Positions 61,346 through 64,000 of a DNA stretch of 64,000 nt are shown here, piece by piece. This DNA comes from Deinococcus taeanensis (lineage in GTDB: Bacteria > Deinococcota > Deinococci > Deinococcales > Deinococcaceae). Location: NCBI RefSeq assembly GCF_020229735.1, contig NZ_CP083455.1, positions 337,001 to 401,000 on the forward strand. Direction: 5' to 3'. A program made the translations under genes and the position numbers. The notes under the pieces are model-generated. The model ran no database searches. It worked only from the letters and a program-made list of their open reading frames with translations, and was not told the DNA's origin. Every line of letters starts with the position of its first letter. The stretch's first letter is position 1.

Positions 61346-61545
61346 TGGCCGACAGGGGCCCGATAGGAGGAATGAGTGGGTGAGGCGGCAGGGCGGCGGC
61401 CATGCACAACCGCCAGCGGGCGCGGCGGAGCAGAGGACCGGGTTGGTCCGTCCCTCTCAGGCAGCTGCCTGCCCGCCGCGCAGGTCACGCGCGGGTGTCT
61501 GCCGCAGGGGAACAGTCTGTCCGGGTGGGCCCTAGAATGCGGGGC

Positions 61546-62322
61546 GTGCCCGCCTTTCCCCTTCTGGCCGTGGATATCGGCAACACCAGTACCGTGATCG
61601 GCCTGGCCGACGAGCAGCTGAATCTCACGCACACCTGGCGGGTCCGCACGAACCGCGACGTGCTTCCCGACGACCTGGCGCTGCAGCTCAGCGGGCTGTT
61701 CACGCTGGCCGGCGCGCAGGCGCCCCACGCGGCGGTGCTGAGCAGCGTGGCGCCCCCGGTAGGACAGAATTACGCGCTGGCGCTGCGGCGGCACTTCGGG
61801 GTGGAGGCGTTCGAGGTGAGCGCCACGAACCTCCCGGACGTGCGCGTGGAACTGGACATCCCCGACGCGGTGGGCGCCGACCGCCTGTGCAACCTGTTCG
61901 GCGCCGAGCGGTACCTGGCGCAGCACGAGTATGCGGTCGTCGTGGACTTCGGCACGAGCACGAACTTCGACGTGATCGGGCGGGGCCGCCGCTTCCTTGG
62001 GGGGGTCCTGGCGACCGGCGCGCAGGTCAGCGCGGACGCGCTGTTCGCCCGCGCGGCGAAACTGCCGCGCATCACGCTGCAGGCGCCCCAGTCGGCGATT
62101 GGCAGGAACACCACGCACGCCCTGCAGTCGGGGCTGGTGTTCGGCTACGCGGAGATGGTGGACGGCCTGCTGCGCCGCATCCGCAGCGAGCTGCCCGGCG
62201 ACGCCGTGGCCATTGCCACCGGGGGCTTTGCGCGCACCATTGAAGGCATCTGCCGGGAGATCGACCACTACGACGAGACACTGACGCTGCGCGGCCTTGT
62301 GGAACTCTGGGCGACCCGCTGA
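61546..62322 (+). CDS. coaX: Type III pantothenate kinase
   Basis: 258 residues. Phosphorylates pantothenate, the first step to coenzyme A. Motifs of the ASKHA fold: LLAVDIGNTSTVIGL at the start, DAVGADRLCNLFGAERY near residue 105, VVVDFGTSTNFDVI near residue 130 and VAIATGGFARTI near residue 225. GTG 61546 is preferred: TAGAAT (61533-61538) ends 7 nt upstream, so the in-frame ATG at 61537 lies within the -10. A leaderless start is likely. Confidence 0.92.
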   Translation: MPAFPLLAVDIGNTSTVIGLADEQLNLTHTWRVRTNRDVLPDDLALQLSGLFTLAGAQAPHAAVLSSVAPPVGQNYALALRRHFGVEAFEVSATNLPDVRVELDIPDAVGADRLCNLFGAERYLAQHEYAVVVDFGTSTNFDVIGRGRRFLGGVLATGAQVSADALFARAAKLPRITLQAPQSAIGRNTTHALQSGLVFGYAEMVDGLLRRIRSELPGDAVAIATGGFARTIEGICREIDHYDETLTLRGLVELWATR

Positions 62323-62328
62323 CCCCGG

Positions 62329-62371
62329 CAGGGGAAGGGCGCCACTGGGAGCTCAGTGGCGCCTTCCCCTG
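62329..62371. terminator. Hairpin between convergent coaX and alcohol dehydrogenase genes
   Basis: A 19-nt left arm (62329-62347) pairs with an 18-nt right arm (62354-62371) with a single bulged G and 6-nt loop. Confidence 0.7.
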
Positions 62372-62379
62372 AGGGGTGG

Positions 62380-63555
62380 TCAGGCCCAGGGGTTCAGGAC
62401 GACCTTGATGCACCCGTCGTGCTTGTCACGGAAGGTGCGGTACAGCTCCGGCGCGTCGTCCAGCGCCGCGCGGTGCGTGATCACGAAACTCGGGTCGATC
62501 TCGCCCGATTCGATGCGGGACAGCAGCGGCGCCACGTAGCGGTGCGTGTGCGTCTGACCCATCCGGAACGTCAGGCCCTTGGCGAACGCGGCGCCCATGG
62601 GCACCTTGTCGATCAGGCCGCCGTACACCCCCGGCAGACTCACCGTGCCGCCCTTCGCGCAGCTCAGCAGGGCCCAGCGCAGCGCCGTGATCCGGTCGAA
62701 ACTCAGGCGCAGCCGCTGCTTGGCGGTGTCCACCAGCGCGCCGGGCCCGTGCCCGTGCGCTTCCATGCCCACCGCGTCGATCACATGGTCCGGGCCGCGC
62801 CCACCCGTCGCTTCCCGCAGCGCGACCAGGGCGTCCTCCTGCTCGTAGTTGATGGTCTGGCAGCCGGCCGCCTCGGCCATCGCGAGCCGTTCGGGCACGC
62901 GGTCCACCACGATCACGTGCGCGGCGCCCAGCATCAGGGCGCTGCGCGCCGCGAACTGCCCCACCGGGCCCGCCCCGAACACCGCCACCACGTCCCGGCC
63001 GGGCTGGATGCCGCACTGCTCGGCCGCCTGGTACCCGGTGGGGAAGATGTCCGTGAGGAACAACACCTGCTCGTCGCGCAGGTCCGTTTCGATGCGGTGC
63101 GCGTTGATGTCCGCGAACGGCACCCGCACGAACTGCGCCTGCCCGCCCGCGTACCCGCCGTACATGTGCGAGTACCCGAACAGACCGCCGCCACTCGCGC
63201 CGTACAGGGCCTCGGCCATGCGGTGGTTGGGGTTGGAGTTGTCACACGCGCTGAACAGGCCCCGCTGGCACGGGTCGCACAAGCCGCACGCAATGTTGAA
63301 CGGCACGATCACCCTGTCGCCGGCCTTGAGCTTCTTCACGTCCCGGCCCACCTCGACGATCTCCCCCATGAACTCGTGCCCCAGGATGTCGCCCTTCTCC
63401 ATGCTGGGAATCACGCCGTCCAGCAGGTGCAGGTCCGAGCCGCAGATGGCCGTGGAGGTGATCTTCACGATGACGTCCGTGGGGAGCAGCAGCGTCGGGT
63501 CCGGAACGGTCTCCACGCCCACCTTGTTCGTGCCCTGCCAGATGATGGCCTTCAT
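62380..63555 (-). CDS. Zinc-dependent alcohol dehydrogenase (formaldehyde/threonine dehydrogenase-like)
   Basis: 391 residues. Catalytic zinc ligands [10 protein letters not shown] (Cys near 39) and [12 protein letters not shown] (His-Glu near 60); structural zinc Cys cluster [15 protein letters not shown] near residue 90; Rossmann motif [15 protein letters not shown] near residue 190. The layout (MKAIIWQG start, long insertion [20 protein letters not shown]) matches a group of glutathione-independent aldehyde/alcohol dehydrogenases. Substrate unknown. Its ATG overlaps the stop of the SRPBCC gene upstream (ATGA). Confidence 0.9.
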   Translation of the reverse strand: MKAIIWQGTNKVGVETVPDPTLLLPTDVIVKITSTAICGSDLHLLDGVIPSMEKGDILGHEFMGEIVEVGRDVKKLKAGDRVIVPFNIACGLCDPCQRGLFSACDNSNPNHRMAEALYGASGGGLFGYSHMYGGYAGGQAQFVRVPFADINAHRIETDLRDEQVLFLTDIFPTGYQAAEQCGIQPGRDVVAVFGAGPVGQFAARSALMLGAAHVIVVDRVPERLAMAEAAGCQTINYEQEDALVALREATGGRGPDHVIDAVGMEAHGHGPGALVDTAKQRLRLSFDRITALRWALLSCAKGGTVSLPGVYGGLIDKVPMGAAFAKGLTFRMGQTHTHRYVAPLLSRIESGEIDPSFVITHRAALDDAPELYRTFRDKHDGCIKVVLNPWA

Positions 63556-64000
63556 GCCTGTCCTCCTGCGGCGCGGCCGCTGCTCTGCCCTTCGGTGGTG
63601 GGAGCGAAACCCAGCTCCTGCTCCCGCTTGAAGCGCGTCAGGTCATCCCGCAACTGCTGTGAGGGCTCCTCACCCACCACCCGCGCCACCACGGCCCCCA
63701 CCGAACCTGCCGGCGGGCGGTACGCGAGGCGCACCACGACTTCCGTGCCGCGGTTGCCGGGCGCCGGTCGGAACAGCACCTCCCCGTGATTCTCGATGGC
63801 CGCGCCAGGCAGCGACTGCCACGCCAGGCGGCGCCCCGGTTCGTCCGCCGTGATTTCCGCCTCCCAGCTCACCGTGCCGGTGGGAGCTTTCACCGTCCAG
63901 CGGGAGCGCCGCTCGTCAATCACTTCCACGCTCTGCAGGTGCCGCATCAGGTTCGGGAGGTTGGGCAGGTCGCGCCACACCGCGTACAGGCCCTGGGCGG
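63552..64000 (-). CDS. SRPBCC (cyclase/dehydrase-type) protein, 5' end beyond window
   Basis: 149 codons of the C-terminal part, continuing past the window edge. SRPBCC segments: [60 protein letters not shown], then a hydrophilic tail ending GGQA. It is a paralogue of the protein at 2418-3065. Its stop overlaps the alcohol dehydrogenase start, so the two are co-translated; the SRPBCC fold may bind a hydrophobic ligand related to the dehydrogenase, which is inference. Confidence 0.82.
   Translation of the reverse strand, partial: AQGLYAVWRDLPNLPNLMRHLQSVEVIDERRSRWTVKAPTGTVSWEAEITADEPGRRLAWQSLPGAAIENHGEVLFRPAPGNRGTEVVVRLAYRPPAGSVGAVVARVVGEEPSQQLRDDLTRFKREQELGFAPTTEGQSSGRAAGGQA

Overview
The window is chromosomal DNA from a Deinococcus species. 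This is an inference from very high GC, protein families typical of the genus (amylosucrase, DinB-like proteins, archaeal-type prolyl-tRNA synthetase, CTC-type L25 ribosomal protein, SufBCD), and at least 13 genes whose start codon sits only 6-9 nt behind a TANNNT -10 element, the leaderless style known from Deinococcus. About 60 genes are called on both strands. There is no rRNA, tRNA, CRISPR array, insertion sequence or prophage that I can see.

Layout. 0-10.6 kb: an EamA exporter and a fused ABC ATPase-permease, an SRPBCC protein, a TetR regulator with its operator, hisC, comF, an S4 protein, and a run of three overlapping genes for secreted proteins. 10.7-20.8 kb: an M16 metalloprotease, dus-dinB, a decayed sugar/G3P permease beside a glycerophosphodiesterase, a MerR regulator with an intact promoter but broken 5' frame, an SDR and an App1-like phosphatase. 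20.9-33.7 kb: glgX and amylosucrase (alpha-glucan metabolism, sharing a possible operator), a sulfonate/nitrate-type binding protein, a TPR-GGDEF protein, proS, and a divergent histidine kinase and response regulator. 34.4-44.5 kb: rpmI-rplT, a GntR regulator, moaA, an acetate uptake and activation region (DUF485-actP, acsA), a TPR protein with a degenerate GGDEF domain, and a GNAT/XRE-cupin pair. 45.4-56.6 kb: accB-accC, efp, the L25 gene, a lipoprotein aminopeptidase, and a suf operon (sufC-sufB-VOC-sufD) behind a 7-1-7 palindrome resembling a Fur-family box. 56.7-64 kb: an ExbB-ExbD-TonB-like module with an unusual C-terminal domain and a secreted partner, a decayed acyl-CoA synthetase, coaX, a zinc alcohol dehydrogenase, and a second SRPBCC gene running off the end.

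The best candidate for an undescribed system is the ExbB/ExbD/TonB-like/secreted-protein operon at 56.7-60.5 kb. A second recurring signal is three genes (17.8, 41.1 and 57.85 kb) where the well-placed ATG is out of frame by one missing base at a C-rich stretch just behind it. This could be a systematic sequence error or real decay. Decayed genes are also seen at 16.0-16.8, 60.5-61.35 and, less surely, 28.6-29.0 and 50.8-51.2 kb.
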